Below, in pieces: positions 1 to 11,053 of a stretch of 64,000 bases of DNA. The DNA lies in assembly GCF_002994745.2 (NCBI RefSeq), contig NC_037094.1, positions 41,719,456-41,783,455 of the forward strand, written 5' to 3'. The notes under the pieces are model-generated. The model was not told the origin of the DNA, searched no databases, and saw nothing but the letters and a program-made list of their open reading frames with translations. Each line of letters opens with the position of its first letter. Within the stretch, counting starts at the first letter, position 1. Source of the DNA: Rosa chinensis (taxonomy: Eukaryota; Streptophyta; Magnoliopsida; Rosales; Rosaceae). The position numbers and the translations under genes are program-made.

Positions 1-111
1 AGATTCAACAGATGTATGCAATTCACATGAAACATAACTTTCTATTCAGGAAGAATTTGTTTGCCACAAAATGAGACTTGTGAATTATCAAACATCAACT
101 AAGTTAATTAC

Positions 112-246
112 CGTCCTAGGTCAGTTGGTCTTTCCATGCCAGCTGCATTTTGTAAGGTTGATGCATCACTTTGCCTAACGGGATCCAATTTGTTAATCAC
201 AGGTCTCCCCATTGCAGAAAATCCATACTTGGCAATATCATTGTAC
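112..246 (-). CDS. Internal exon of the unrecognised leftward gene
   Basis: A 135-nt segment on the - strand has an AG acceptor before 246 and a GT donor after 112 (GGACG|gtaatt), with an open frame reading YNDIAKYGFSAMGRPVINKL and ending in MERPTDLGR. Composition and both splice signals look genuine. It may be a downstream exon of the gene starting at 4121, or belong to a separate gene that continues past the left edge. Between 247 and 3872 there are other open stretches with plausible splice sites (for example 1290-1420 and 2770-2920 on the - strand), but I could not join them into one reading frame. Family not recognised. Confidence 0.4.
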
Positions 247-3200
247 CTTCAGCGAAAATAATTGTAGGTGTGGATGAATAAATGCTGGAACATGGAAAGA
301 TAAAATTGCACCAGATCGTAACACATCAAGACATATGCTATACTATACAAATATCAAAAGCTAGTAAATAAAATTATGATAAGCTACATACTGGCATTAT
401 GGCATTATGTAACAACTAATTGGATTACATGGACATCCAGAATATACGGAAGTCTGGAGCAAAATTCTAATAGGAGTTCGAGATATTGATGTGTACTATA
501 TTTTGGCTATGCTAATATCTCTGTAACTATGCAAAACAACTAAATAATATAGTGGTAAGAAAATGAAGGAGGAGGTATTCAGGTAAGGTACCAGATGTTG
601 CTCAGGATAAAGCTGAATACATATAATGGGTATAACCAAGTTACCTACAAAGGAAAAGAAAAAGATTAACCTTTTCAATAAATGCCAGTGCACTAATAAA
701 AGTATCCACAATTTATCTCACAATTTTCCCAAGGTGGACACAGCAGCCACCAAAAGCAATATCAGAACATTATACAGGTTATGTGCAAGGGAGATAACAG
801 CATGTCAACCTGAAGACCATTCGATCCACACTAAATTTAGAGTCCTATAAAGTTACCATAAAAAGAATATTTCTGAAAACTGTGATTCTTTTTTTTTTCC
901 AGTAGCTAGCCAGCAATTATGTAATTGACAAAGAAACTATGTACACAATTCATATTGAAGTGGAAAACAATGGATATCTAGGTTTCTACAAAGTACAGCC
1001 AATTTGGGTTCATTAGTGCTAAAAGACTTTCAGAAAAATCTGCACCATTTTAAGAATTGATGCAGGAAGAAAAAAAAAATCTGTACTCACTAGTTTAGGC
1101 ATAGGGTGAAGCTTAGAAATTAGGCTACACAAATCTTTTTATGAAATCAGAATTGTGCAGCGTTGCTATTTTCTTTAATCTTTTTCCTTTGAAATTTGTT
1201 GATAAAGGGTTTGAAACATCTTTGGTGGATCCTCTTGTTCCTGATTTTCTTCGTTTCAGAAGTTGTTTATGTTTCTTCCTCACTCCTTCCGCCCCCGCAG
1301 GCCCCTCTACTGCTTTTCTTCAGAAGTTTCTTCCAGATTATTAGAAACAATGAGTGATGGTATTCTTACCAGAGTAGACAGTGGAAATCCAAACAGGAAT
1401 TCTAAAGCTTGAGCCATTGGCTAGCGAACTATATTTAGAATTCAGTAATTGATTAATCATATACGGGATAGATCCTTGCTTTCCCTTCTTTTCTATTCTC
1501 TCTGGTGTCCTATCAAATCTAATTTATTTAGATCTTTTATCATAAGTTCTTTTTGATTTAGTTTTGCCACATTAAACTTTTACCTTCTACTTTAACTTGT
1601 ACATGTAGTCACAGATACCTCATTGGCAGACACTGTATATACTCTGAAGCTAATTTCTAGCATCTCATGATCAAAAGGTGCCAGTGATATGTTCCAGTTT
1701 ATCTTTTCTGGTCATAACTTTTGTCAATTTTACAATTATCCTTTCCATTATGAAGATGCATGGCTCTTGTGCGTACTCATGCCCAAGATTCTAACTGCAA
1801 AAGTCCAGCAATTACAATTCATGGAAATTTCCTTGTAATTTATTTGGTTCTTCTATCTCACAATGATATCAATAGCTTGTCTCCATTCTATTGTTACATA
1901 ATTCCCTTTTAATGATTCTAATGTCTTTTACCCTTAAATTGTATAAAAGAATTATCTTTTGGTACTTCTAAAATAGGCAGTTGATATATTCTGCTAATCC
2001 ATGACTCATCTTTTCATTACTTTTCCATGGTACTAGTTTGGTGACAACTAACAAGTGACTCTTTGATCAGACCAGGAAAAAATAAATAAATAAAAGGACA
2101 AGTGACTCTTTGATCAGACCGGAAAAAAGGACAAGTAACTCTTTGGAAGTGTCTGCATCATCCCCACTCTATGTCTTCCTGTACATCTTCGTACTTTCAA
2201 TATCCCTATAGCGCCAACTTCTCATCTAATTATCACTAAAAGATATCATTTAGATGCAACTTCAACAATAAACTTTCTGTCCCTTCTTCAATCAGCTCTT
2301 AAGAACAGTCGCACATTAAATGCTTTTATACCATGATCCTTCCAAGGAACTGGAGAAAACCATGCTACCCAAGAAAAACAAATGGGAACCAGTGGCGATG
2401 CCGAGTTGGGAGTTCTATCAGCCTAAATGTGATTAGATGTTTTAGTGTTTTAAGAATGATTATGTGGGAATGGGTGAGTAGATGATACTCTACTACAACA
2501 AATGAAGTTCTTTGATTGGCTCTTTTTTCATACCTTACCTGAAACAAGCTGTTAATGAACAGAGCCCTGGTGCAGAATTAAAATTTTAAAGGATGCATTC
2601 TCAAAAAGCTTTTCTCACATATAAAAAGACCATAGATAGATAGATAGATAGATAGATATTCAAGCGAAAGTGGGAAATGCAAATAGGTAATAGAATTCCA
2701 TCCAAGTGGTTTTCAAGACATTTATGTAAGTGATTACAGAAATTGAACATATGTCAACTGAATACTTACATAAAAGATTTGTATGAGTCCATGACGTAAG
2801 AAGGAATAAAATTCCCAAATGACAGCAAATGAGCAGAATTCTTGAGAACTAGATTCTGGACACATATCAGGCAATATCCAGTATAGAGCTGGGATGATGA
2901 ACGAGTTAAGGATAATTATGCTGCACAGAAACCGTTTGAGAAATATAAATTCCAAGACTCAAACATGTATGATTTAAAATGATGTGTCCAGTGAAACACT
3001 TAAAACCTGCTTATGAATACCTTTTCACTTTACAAATGACTTGACAGAGCTCATAATAGGAAAGGAATAACTCAGGCAACCAAATACATGTATCTAAAAG
3101 CTTGACAGCTTCCACATCACTAGCTAAAAGATCCCAACTTGAGCAGGAAAAAAAAAACATTTATTGATAGAAGAGACCAAGCACTCCATGACATGAAAAT

Positions 3201-3872
3201 CCTTGATAGGTTGATTGGTTCATCCAAAGCATAGTATCTGACAAAAAATTAATATATCACCATGCTAGTCCATTTCATGCAAACAAGACCCTTCTTAATC
3301 AATGTGATTTTGGAAAAACAGCCAGCAGAATGTAATGTAGCATTATAAGAATTCGAGACAGAAAAATAACAAATAACTCACAAGCTACAATTCCTCTCTC
3401 TCTCAATTGTAGGCATGGTAGTTTGACATAGACTGGCCTTAAGTGGAATTCAATGTACACCAGAATTTCACTCTTTTTTTTTTTTTTTCCTCTCTCTTTC
3501 TGGTGCCCAGAAATCCACTTGCAGGATTCAGGATATTAGCATAAGAGCCATTTTCCAAGTTGTTTTTTCATTGAAACAGAGTGGTTTTAGCTTCACACAA
3601 TACCCTAGTTAAGGTAATTTGGACATGGGCGGTGCAAGAGTTGAGTTGAGGAAAATACTCAACTGCATGCATCTGCAAAATGGTGTAGGAAGGAATCACC
3701 TTGAAGTCTATATACATTATCACCATGCATTTGCTTTTTCCATACAAGCAAAGTCTCCAATGTATCAATCAAAATGAGACAATCAAAATTTCACAAACAA
3801 TAGACCAATACTGTATTTGTTTGTAACTAACTATTAAAGCCACAGAAGAGAGGAGAGAGAGAGAGAGATTAC
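247..3872 (-). other. Mostly intronic DNA of the leftward gene
   Basis: AT-rich DNA with poly-T/poly-A runs and no long coding frame. It holds a GATA microsatellite at about 2634-2657, a triplicated 25-bp motif (acaagtgactctttgatcag) at 2049-2144 and a GA run at 3851-3868. Further exons of the leftward gene are probably here, but I cannot fix them by eye. Confidence 0.4.
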
Positions 3873-4121
3873 CTTCCTAAGAAAATGAAACCATTCAACA
3901 GAAAACACTGTCCTGTGCGTATCAGAAGCTTTCTGGACCTGCCATGACCAATAAAGATAGTAAGACGCTGAGGCAGAGGCACCCAAATAACAACAAGAAA
4001 TTTAGGGGAAAGGGCCCCACCTGTGGCAGAGAATCAGCACACGGTGAAGGCAACAGGCCTGTCTGAAGCCCTCAAGCCAAAGCACCGCGGCTAGCTTAGA
4101 TTTTGCGCTCAGAGCTTCCAT
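3873..4121 (-). CDS. First two exons of an unrecognised gene running leftward
   Basis: On the - strand an ATG at 4121 in a purine-rich context opens a frame of 26 codons beginning MEALSAKSKLAAVLWLEGF. It can end at a GT donor just before 4042 and rejoin at an AG acceptor at 3967 across a 75-nt intron, then runs in frame through SYYLYWSWQVQKASDTHRTV to a clean donor at 3873 (AG|gtaatc). The join gives 58 uninterrupted codons; without splicing the frame stops at a TAA inside the intron. I do not recognise the family. The peptide is aromatic-rich and could lie in or near a membrane. It starts 250 bp from CMC4 on the opposite strand, so the two genes probably share a promoter. The splice choice is my inference; an alternative acceptor (ending 3928) leads to a frame shift. 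Confidence 0.42.
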
Positions 4122-4371
4122 TCTCTCTTCCGTCTCCCACAATTCCGAATTCGATTCTCGGTTCTACTTTAGCTAGTAGAAGGTACCCAAATACAATTCT
4201 CTTTTCTTTTTCTTTTTCTTTTTTTTTTTTTGGCAACTTAACCCAAATACAATTCGGAATTTTAAAAAATGCCACGTCAGCGTATAAATAAAATAAGTGA
4301 GAATATAAGAACAAAGGGTGCTTTGGCCTTGGCGGTGGGGGAGAGAGATCGAGATCGAGATCGAGATAGAG
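4122..4371. promoter_or_regulatory. Shared divergent promoter between the unknown gene and CMC4
   Basis: Only 250 bp separate the two opposed start codons. On the CMC4 side there is an ACGT-core element (gccacgtcag, 4271-4280, a bZIP-type site) followed immediately by a TATA box (tataaata, 4283-4290), about 80 bp before the CMC4 ATG. The CMC4 leader contains a short gagatc hexamer repeat (4343-4366). A CT-rich tract (4200-4231) lies toward the other gene, which has no obvious TATA box. The sites are seen; their function is inferred. Confidence 0.55.
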
Positions 4372-4766
4372 ATGGGAAAGCAGCAGAGCAAAGAGAAAGA
4401 GATGGAGCCGTGTAAGAAAGAAGCATGCTTAATCCAGGCATGTCTCTCCAAGAATGACTTCCTCCCTCACAAGTATGTTGTTCGTCGCCTCCATTCCTTC
4501 ATTCTTTCTTTTTTTCTTTTTTTTTGAAATAAAGGGTTTATTTCTTTTTAATTACATGGATGCTAATTAGGGCAGGGCCGGGCACAATTCCGCTAGTTCA
4601 AAGCTTGTATTTTACCTTAATCATGGCATGCAACCATTATAGGAGCTTAAGTGATGATATCTCTATTTAAGCTGCTCGATCATGTTGGACAATGCAAGAA
4701 TGAGTATGAGTTAGGATATGATGGGCTTCTACCATACTCATCTCTGCTTTTGAATACATTGGAATC

Positions 4767-4805
<39 letters not shown>

Positions 4806-5164
4806 GTAACTGCACCGCCATTTTCATATGTTGTAATTCTTATTCAATTTGAGCGAAATTTGGTTGTTCTGGCTTTGATTACCCACCAGTTAGAATGGTA
4901 TTGGCTCGATCTCTGCTGACATTTTAAAACTTGGGTGCATTCGTTGTGTCCTGTAAACTATAAAATTAGTTTCCATGTGCATACTGCCTGTTTATGGCAT
5001 TATATTCTGTTAGTGTTTTCTCATTACTACTTATGTGATTTCTGTTCATAATTCGCAGGTGCCTTAAAGTTATTGAAATGTTGCAGTCTTGCTGCGAAAA
5101 ATGTAATTACGACTCGACACACTGCGCTTCTCTTTCTGGTCTTCTGAAACAAAAACCCAAATGA
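4372..5164 (+). CDS. CMC4: Cx9C motif-containing protein 4, mitochondrial (CMC4-like)
   Basis: Two exons, 4372-4472 and 5059-5164, joined at AA|G, give a 68-residue protein. It has the twin Cx9C pattern of the intermembrane-space CHCH family: C14-C24 (CKKEACLIQAC) and C46-C56 (CEKCNYDSTHC), each with exactly nine residues between, plus extra cysteines at 19, 35, 45 and 49. Family proteins of this size are imported and oxidatively folded by the Mia40 relay and are linked to respiratory-chain assembly; that role is known for the family, not shown here. The start is the first ATG after a TATA box 80 bp upstream, and lysine-rich residues 3-10 precede the first motif. The 586-nt intron contains a long AT microsatellite. 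The length matches the usual 60-70 residues and the protein appears intact. Confidence 0.9.
4770..4801. repeat. AT dinucleotide microsatellite in the CMC4 intron
   Basis: About sixteen uninterrupted AT units inside the single CMC4 intron. Likely to vary in length between individuals. Confidence 0.9.
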
Positions 5165-5699
5165 AAAAGGCTGTGCCAATTTTATGCAACTTCATTGACT
5201 TGGTGTAGCTAATGTTCCTGGCAAATTCTGAACAAGTGAAGATCAGCTAAATGTTTAATATTGGTTACCACTCACTACTAGGTGCTATAAGATCGCTGAT
5301 CAATTTTCTATGATTCTTGGTGTTTTGAACTCATGAGAAGTTTACTGTATATATATGTTGTGATAGATGGGACATTGGAAGAACAACAACATTTCTAATA
5401 AAGAGATGCTACAAAAATTTTAATCAGGATTTTCAAGTTTAACCGTTTGATTTGTGGTATGATAAATATTTGAGAAGTACTAATACTCATCCAAGTACTA
5501 ATACTCATCCAACTTGAATGTCCACACAAGTCATTATGAGGTACTTGAATGCTGTGTTTGTGTACACCAATTGCAATCCAGAATTGGATTCTTTTGGAAA
5601 GAATGGGAGATGTTTTTACTGATTCATTACAACCTCGCTCTTACCATTCTCCTATTATTTTATACAGATAAATTGTGGATCGGTTAAGCCAAATCTTTC
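5165..5699. other. 3' flank of CMC4, no gene seen
   Basis: AT-rich sequence presumably containing the CMC4 3' UTR. The only structure is a short tandem duplication of ccaagtactaatactcat near 5476-5512. No coding frame or element boundary was recognised. Confidence 0.5.
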
Positions 5700-6800
5700 A
5701 GTAACTTGGCTCACCATTTTCATGTCATGCATTACATACATTTACCACAATTTTTTTCCCCCACTTTATATCTACTCCCCAAATGTCTCAAAAGTCATGT
5801 TTCTTCATCACAGAAACTGCGTGTCAATCACCTTGTTTTGTTATCATTTTCCTCCCATCATTCACCCTTTCTACTATATTTTCCCTTTGGGCCCAAAACT
5901 TAGTCTACACTCTTTGCTCTCTCGTTCCCAACATGTAGCATAAGGAGCTAGCTGCTCTTTTTCCGTCCTCTTATTTAAGTCTTCTTCTTTCATTTTGATC
6001 ATGATCTCTTCTTCCATTCAAGTTCCCAACATACATGCTTCCATACCTCTCCATCAAAACCACTACTACAACTCCATTACAACCATTTAAACTTCCATCT
6101 CCACCACCATAATTTCTATAATTTTCATCTCCACTGCCATAAATTCTATAATCTCCATCTCCACCACCCTCCATAATTTCTATAAACACGATCACCACCA
6201 CTCAAATTCTCTTGCTACATCTCCTAATCATATGATATTACATATACCAAGCAATATCATCACTTCAAGCTTGTTAGAGAAGAAGGAAGAAACTACCACA
6301 CAAGAGGAGCCACCACATCACCGCCATGACAACCATTCATTCCGGCGGAGTTATCTCCATGAGCTCACCGATTTCATTATTCTTCGCTTGTGACATCACT
6401 AACAGTCCTCCTACTAATTGTCTTAATGTTTTCCACTATGTTGATGCTAATTTATGTAGACGTGTGAGTAGTTTATTGTTAGGGCTAGGGTTGAATTTTT
6501 CAACCCTAGCCAAACTTATTAATGTTATTGTATTTATGCTAAATTTGTAATGGATTGATGTTATTATGTATATTTGATGCAAATTGCTATGTTACTTTCA
6601 CAATGCTATTTCAAGAAGTGAATGCTTGTGCTTGAGCCTAACTAACTTAAGTATGGTGTGTTTCTCATTACATGAAAGGTTTTCAAAAGTAGTTAACTTT
6701 GAACATCGCAAGCATGAATGTACACCATGTGTGCATGTGAAAGTTGAGACGTCCTTGATATCAAGACTAATTCTTTTGTAGTTAATTTCACACTTAACCG
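5700..6800 (+). repeat. Dispersed repeat, copy 1 of a diverged pair
   Basis: This segment and 9350-10400 share order and wording: a caccattttcatg-like start, a long CA/CT-rich stretch full of ccaccac and ccatctcc, then an aggg(c)ta/ggttgaa ... cctagcca block, a ttgatgca motif, a tgaatg(c/t)ttgtgcttgag block, and an ataccatgtgtgcatg-like block. Both copies have the same orientation. The frame of 74 codons at 6326 lies inside this repeat and is not a convincing gene. The pair could be LTRs of a very old element spanning them or two independent insertions; I see no target duplication. Confidence 0.5.
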
Positions 6801-6836
6801 GTGAAAATTGAAAATATCGACAGAGTTTAGATCTTT

Positions 6837-7180
6837 CACTACTAGAATACCCTTATTTGACATCGCATTGTTGAATTAAGTTAAAATTGGCAGCAATGTT
6901 AAGATTATATCACATCATTTCTCAAAATGTTAAGAAATTATATCACATCATTTTTCAAAAATTGTGATTTATTTATCCTTTTTAACATCACTATTTAAAA
7001 TAGTTGATATGTAAAGCTTCAAGACACTTACGGCAACCCTTTAAATGATAAAAGGCGGAAGGGAAAAAACTTAAAATTTGTGTATAAAGACTTTGAATCA
7101 AGATTTGGTAAGCCCACATGGCAAACAATTAGTATGGCCCCATAAGAGGTAGGTTATGATGGGCCATGATATAATAAGTT
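6837..7180 (+). mobile_element. Possible CACTA transposon end, truncated
   Basis: CACTACTAGAAT at 6837-6848 matches the terminal CACTA consensus of plant En/Spm-type transposons. It is followed by repeated subterminal-like motifs: attatatcacatcatttctc, a second near-copy with ...tttttc, and aacatcactatttaaaatag, in both orientations. No matching inverted terminus was found nearby, so this would be a broken or end-only copy. Confidence 0.4.
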
Positions 7181-7460
7181 CTAGGCATGTTTCAGCCAAC
7201 TTAAGCCAAGGTCAAGCCTACTTTGGCCGAGACCAATTTTAGCCATGGTCATCGCTTAACTGAGGTTCGGCTCACCCTAGCCAAGGCTTTGGCAGCTCTA
7301 GCTAAGGATTTGAGTAGTTTTAGTTAAGACCAATTCTATGAGAATCCAACTAACTCTAACTAAGGTACAGCTAGTCTTAGCCAAGACCAACTTTAGTCGA
7401 GACCAACTGTGGCTTAGCTACCCCTAGCTAAGGCGCAAATTGGTTTAGTTGAGAGAAGTT
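7180..7460 (+). repeat. Degenerate tandem field of agccaagg / gagacca motifs
   Basis: At least eight diverged iterations of a 25-35-bp unit built from agccaagg, ccaactttagc and gagaccaa-type words, for example at 7200, 7228, 7277, 7300, 7327, 7376, 7395 and 7424. It does not code and has no clear element boundary. It may be an old minisatellite or the subterminal part of the CACTA-like sequence to its left. Confidence 0.5.
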
Positions 7461-7791
7461 ACAGCATTCAGTGTAGCCATTACCAAAATTTAGAAAGGCT
7501 AGCTTGAATGGGCATTGAAGAGTCTTAATGCTCAATCGTCAGTTTTAATTTGCACGACAAAGAAATTTTATTTTTAAAGTTAAATTTGTAATCAATACGA
7601 CCTCAAAAATTAAAGACGAGATTGTATTTGATACAGGATCTTTAGTTCTATACTATATAAAAACGATAACAGGCATATTTGTAAGAGATCCACGACCAAA
7701 TACACAACATCTCAATACAAATCGAACATTCTCTATTTTTCTATCACATCTTGGCACACTACCAATCTACAATATTTCTTGTCAATCGTTT

Positions 7792-9216
7792 TGCAACGCC
7801 TCATACTTAGATTTAGCCATTTACTATTCATTTAGACGGTAAATGATAAGATTTTCACTTTTCACTCCCATTTATAACATTCAGGGGTCACTAGAAATGA
7901 CTTTTTCTTTTTTTCGCTCTTGAGAAATTTTTCTTCTTAATAGTTGTAGAACACGTTAAACCGAGTCCATCGACCCAAAGATTGAAGTTTGTATGAGAGA
8001 CTTATGGTCTAAAGAAACTAGGTTACTGTTTCGGGAAACCCCTATATAAGGAAGTTTCCGTTTCCCGAATCAGAAACTTTCCCTTTTGTCCCCAAATTTC
8101 CATAAAACACAAACTTCAACCTGACCTGACTTTTTTTTAATCCTCCACCCACCTTTGGTCACTTTATCAATAGGAAAATGATTGTTGTTTCACCCTCGTG
8201 AGAATTATACCCTTGAGTTGCATCAATTCCAACTTTGGAAGAAGAATTGAAAGTATTTCCTCGTCGCATATTCGATCAACCAATAATAAATTAAATACAA
8301 GATTTATTATTGGTTTATCATAATTTTATGAAATTATTGAGGATTTTCGATAAATAATTGTGATATGATTTATTCTCTTGTTTCAATTGGATTTGGGAAT
8401 TTCAAAGTGTGATGTGGATTATTATGACATTTCTCCCTTTTTAGATGTTAGAGATTTATTTTGAGGAGTTAGTGAATTCAGGCTATGTGTAATTATTAGT
8501 AGGAAGTTATATCTATTATCATAGCATGCATGCGTTAACTAACAGGCATTAACCACTGATGCGTCATCTGGTCGATAATACCCTCTAAATTGCATAAGAT
8601 GGCTAGTCGGCAATACCCTACAGTCGTCACCCTTTTCTATGAGTAGATAGTAGTATTATTTATATATAGTCCAACTATGGTGAGTAGTTGTACAGTACGA
8701 TCCTTCATTTGCATTATATTATGATTGGTGGCCGCCCAATGAGTGCTACAGGTGAGATGAACCTAGTGACCACTTGATGAGAGCTACTAGTGAAGTACCA
8801 GCTACTGCTCATGTTAATTGACAGTTAGATTTTTTTTTTTTTTTTTGAAAGAGACTGCTAGATTCATATATTTGACGATTTGAAAGTGTTTTCCATGAAA
8901 ATTTATTGTATGCATTAAAATTTTATTAGAATTTCCTCGAAAGTATTTATTTTGTCTACTCACTCTAACGGTTTTTCTAAATGCTTTTCCCCGGGCCTTT
9001 CAGATTTGCATTGCCAAGTCTACAGACTAGTTGAGGTCGGGTGTGCATAGAACTTTGAGGCATAATGTCTACTGCTTCCATCTTTGTCAATAGGTTACCT
9101 ATTTAACCTACTTATATTTTACGTTTAGTTAATTGTCTAAATTGCTCTAATTGCCAACCTTATGTTTGTAATAATAAATTGGTATTTGAGATTTGGGGTT
9201 GAGACCTGTTGGATCA
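7792..9216 (+). mobile_element. Old solo LTR of the Ty3-type superfamily (partial or decayed)
   Basis: The sequence can be followed block by block against the intact solo LTR at 36533-39167: a TG-start with a following acgcc, then the ttactattcatttagacggtaa block, the aacacgttaaaccgagtc block, the ttcgggaaaccc block, a gcatgcatgcg block with gcgtcatctggtcg repeats, and the 3' end block actcactctaacggtttttc ... ttttccccgggcctttcagat. Its right end is eroded; I put it near 9216. A 3-4-fold 'gtcggcaataccct' repeat at 8560-8625 corresponds to the minisatellite seen in related LTRs. Confidence 0.6.
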
Positions 9217-9349
9217 TAATTCATATATATTTGTGCCCTAAAACATGAAAATTACTTATTCTAAAGTCCAATTTTATGTTAACTAATCCAATTCCATGTT
9301 TTGTATAAAATCTTAACAAGAAGAGAAAAGAGTGAAATTCCGGCGAATT

Positions 9350-10400
9350 TTCCATGCACCACCATTTTTGGTGGCGCACCACCATTCATGGTGATGCCAT
9401 GTATTTTTTGGCCATATTCATGAAAGAGCAAGGAGGATGAGTAACATAATATCTATTTCATTACATCCATTCACCATCTCTTAACCAAATTCCAAACTTT
9501 TTTGTTTCAATTCAACCATACATTTCTTCCATCTTTCCCATACCATCTCCACTCCCTATTACCCCAAAATCCACCATCATCATCACTTCGAAATCTATTA
9601 TGTTTCTGGTTTAATCACCATCTCTCACTCATCATTACCTACTCTAACCTACACCATCACTCTCACACTCCACCTCCACGCTTCTTTCAAGAAGCTAGCT
9701 GTTTTCTTTGGCTTCTAATCACCATTTCACACCTCTCTCTCCATCTATTTAATCATTCCCATCACCATACAAGCAAGCCCATCACCCACACTTAGCCATT
9801 ATATCATTTTCTCTCTATTTTCTACACAATCCACTTGCATCTCCTCCCCAAATCTCCATCACCACCACCTTCAATCCATAACCTCAATTGCGCCACCACC
9901 ACCAAATTCATCATCACCATCACCATCACCATTAGCACCATGTCAATGCCTTCATGAGTTCATCTACACGATCCTCAACTTGATCATCACTAGTCACTTC
10001 TCTATCCCTACTTTTTAGTTTGATGTTCATAAACTTATTGGAGTTTATGTATTTGATTATGAGTAAATAGTTAGTCTAGGTTTATTTGATTATGAGTAAG
10101 TAGTTAATTTGTTGGGGGTAGGGTATGACTAAGTAGTTTGTTTGTTGGGGATAGGGTTGAAAGTCCTAGCCAATCTTGTATGACATTGATGTAAATATTA
10201 TGTTTGATGCACTTTTCATTAGCACCTTAACATGCTAGTTCAAGAGTTGAATGTTTGTGCTTAAATTTAATCAATTTGGGTATGAATATTTGTCATGACC
10301 TGAGAAACAATTAGGGCTTGATTAACCTTGATTGTTTGAAGCATGATAGCATACCATATGTGCATGTTAGGGTTGTGAACTACAATCACTTGTCAACCAC
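9350..10400 (+). repeat. Dispersed repeat, copy 2 of a diverged pair
   Basis: Counterpart of 5700-6800 in the same orientation (see that entry for shared blocks). It begins with a short palindromic run (caccaccatttttggtggcg), then a 500-bp pyrimidine/CA-rich stretch with many ccaccatc words. The 97-codon frame at 9502 is a product of this low-complexity stretch and I do not call it a gene. Confidence 0.5.
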
Positions 10401-10518
10401 GCACAGATATGCTTGACAACCCCAATTATCTTCTCTATTGCCTTTTACTCTTCTGTTTAATTTTTCACAAGTTTATATTATATTATATATATACACACAC
10501 ACACACACATATATATAC

Positions 10519-10890
10519 GCAGCCGTTCTAGAGAGGACGTCTGCAACCCAGAAAAAGTGTGGACGTCCCTCCTTCGGCTTAGGGAAGGCGGCAATCGCTG
10601 CGCTGCGGGTGCTGGACACACCCTCTGGACATCCCTGACGGCCTCGATCAAGAGGGAAAGGCGAAGGTGATCGGAAACTCAGTGGTATGCGGCGAGCTTG
10701 CCGGAAACCATGGAAGCCCATTGAGCTTGACTTCAAACCCTTCGCCGACGAGTCCAGCCGCTTCTGAACTGCTCCACGTCGTGGCCTGGTTCCGTCTGGC
10801 AATAGAAACACCACCGTCGCTGCCCGATCAAGGCAGAAGGAGCGACGTCCGTACTTTTTCTGGGTTGCGGATGTCCACTTCAGAACCCGC
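10519..10890. mobile_element. MITE-like element with long inverted ends inside a TA microsatellite
   Basis: A 372-bp GC-rich block sits in (TA)n/(CA)n DNA. Its ends are imperfect inverted repeats of about 55 bp: 10519-10575 against 10836-10890, sharing for example the core gcaacccagaaaaagt followed by ggacgtc and ctccttc. The flanks are TA repeats on both sides (atatatac ... ctatatat), so a target duplication cannot be read. This resembles Micron-type elements, which insert into TA microsatellites, but I have not matched it to any named family. Coding-looking frames inside it are side effects of its high GC content. Confidence 0.65.
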
Positions 10891-10928
<38 letters not shown>

Positions 10929-11053
10929 TATTCACTGTATCCTTCTCCTACCCATATCCTACAATTTTTAAAAAAATTCATTTTCTTGTATTGAACGGTA
11001 ACGTATCCCGGTTTCCATGCTTCTTAGCTTAAACCATCGGTAAGCTCTACTTG

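Noticed and set aside
2734..2955. 73-codon - strand frame with plausible splice sites
   Set aside because: Could be an exon of the leftward gene but could not be joined in phase to its neighbours; hydrophobic content alone is not enough.
9502..9795. 97-codon frame rich in His, Pro and Ser
   Set aside because: It lies in a CA/CT-rich low-complexity stretch shared by a diverged repeat pair.
10473..10814. 113-codon - strand frame (and 121-codon + strand frame)
   Set aside because: Both lie across the GC-rich inverted-repeat element and its TA flanks; GC-rich DNA has few stops, and the termini are low-complexity IYIYIY runs.
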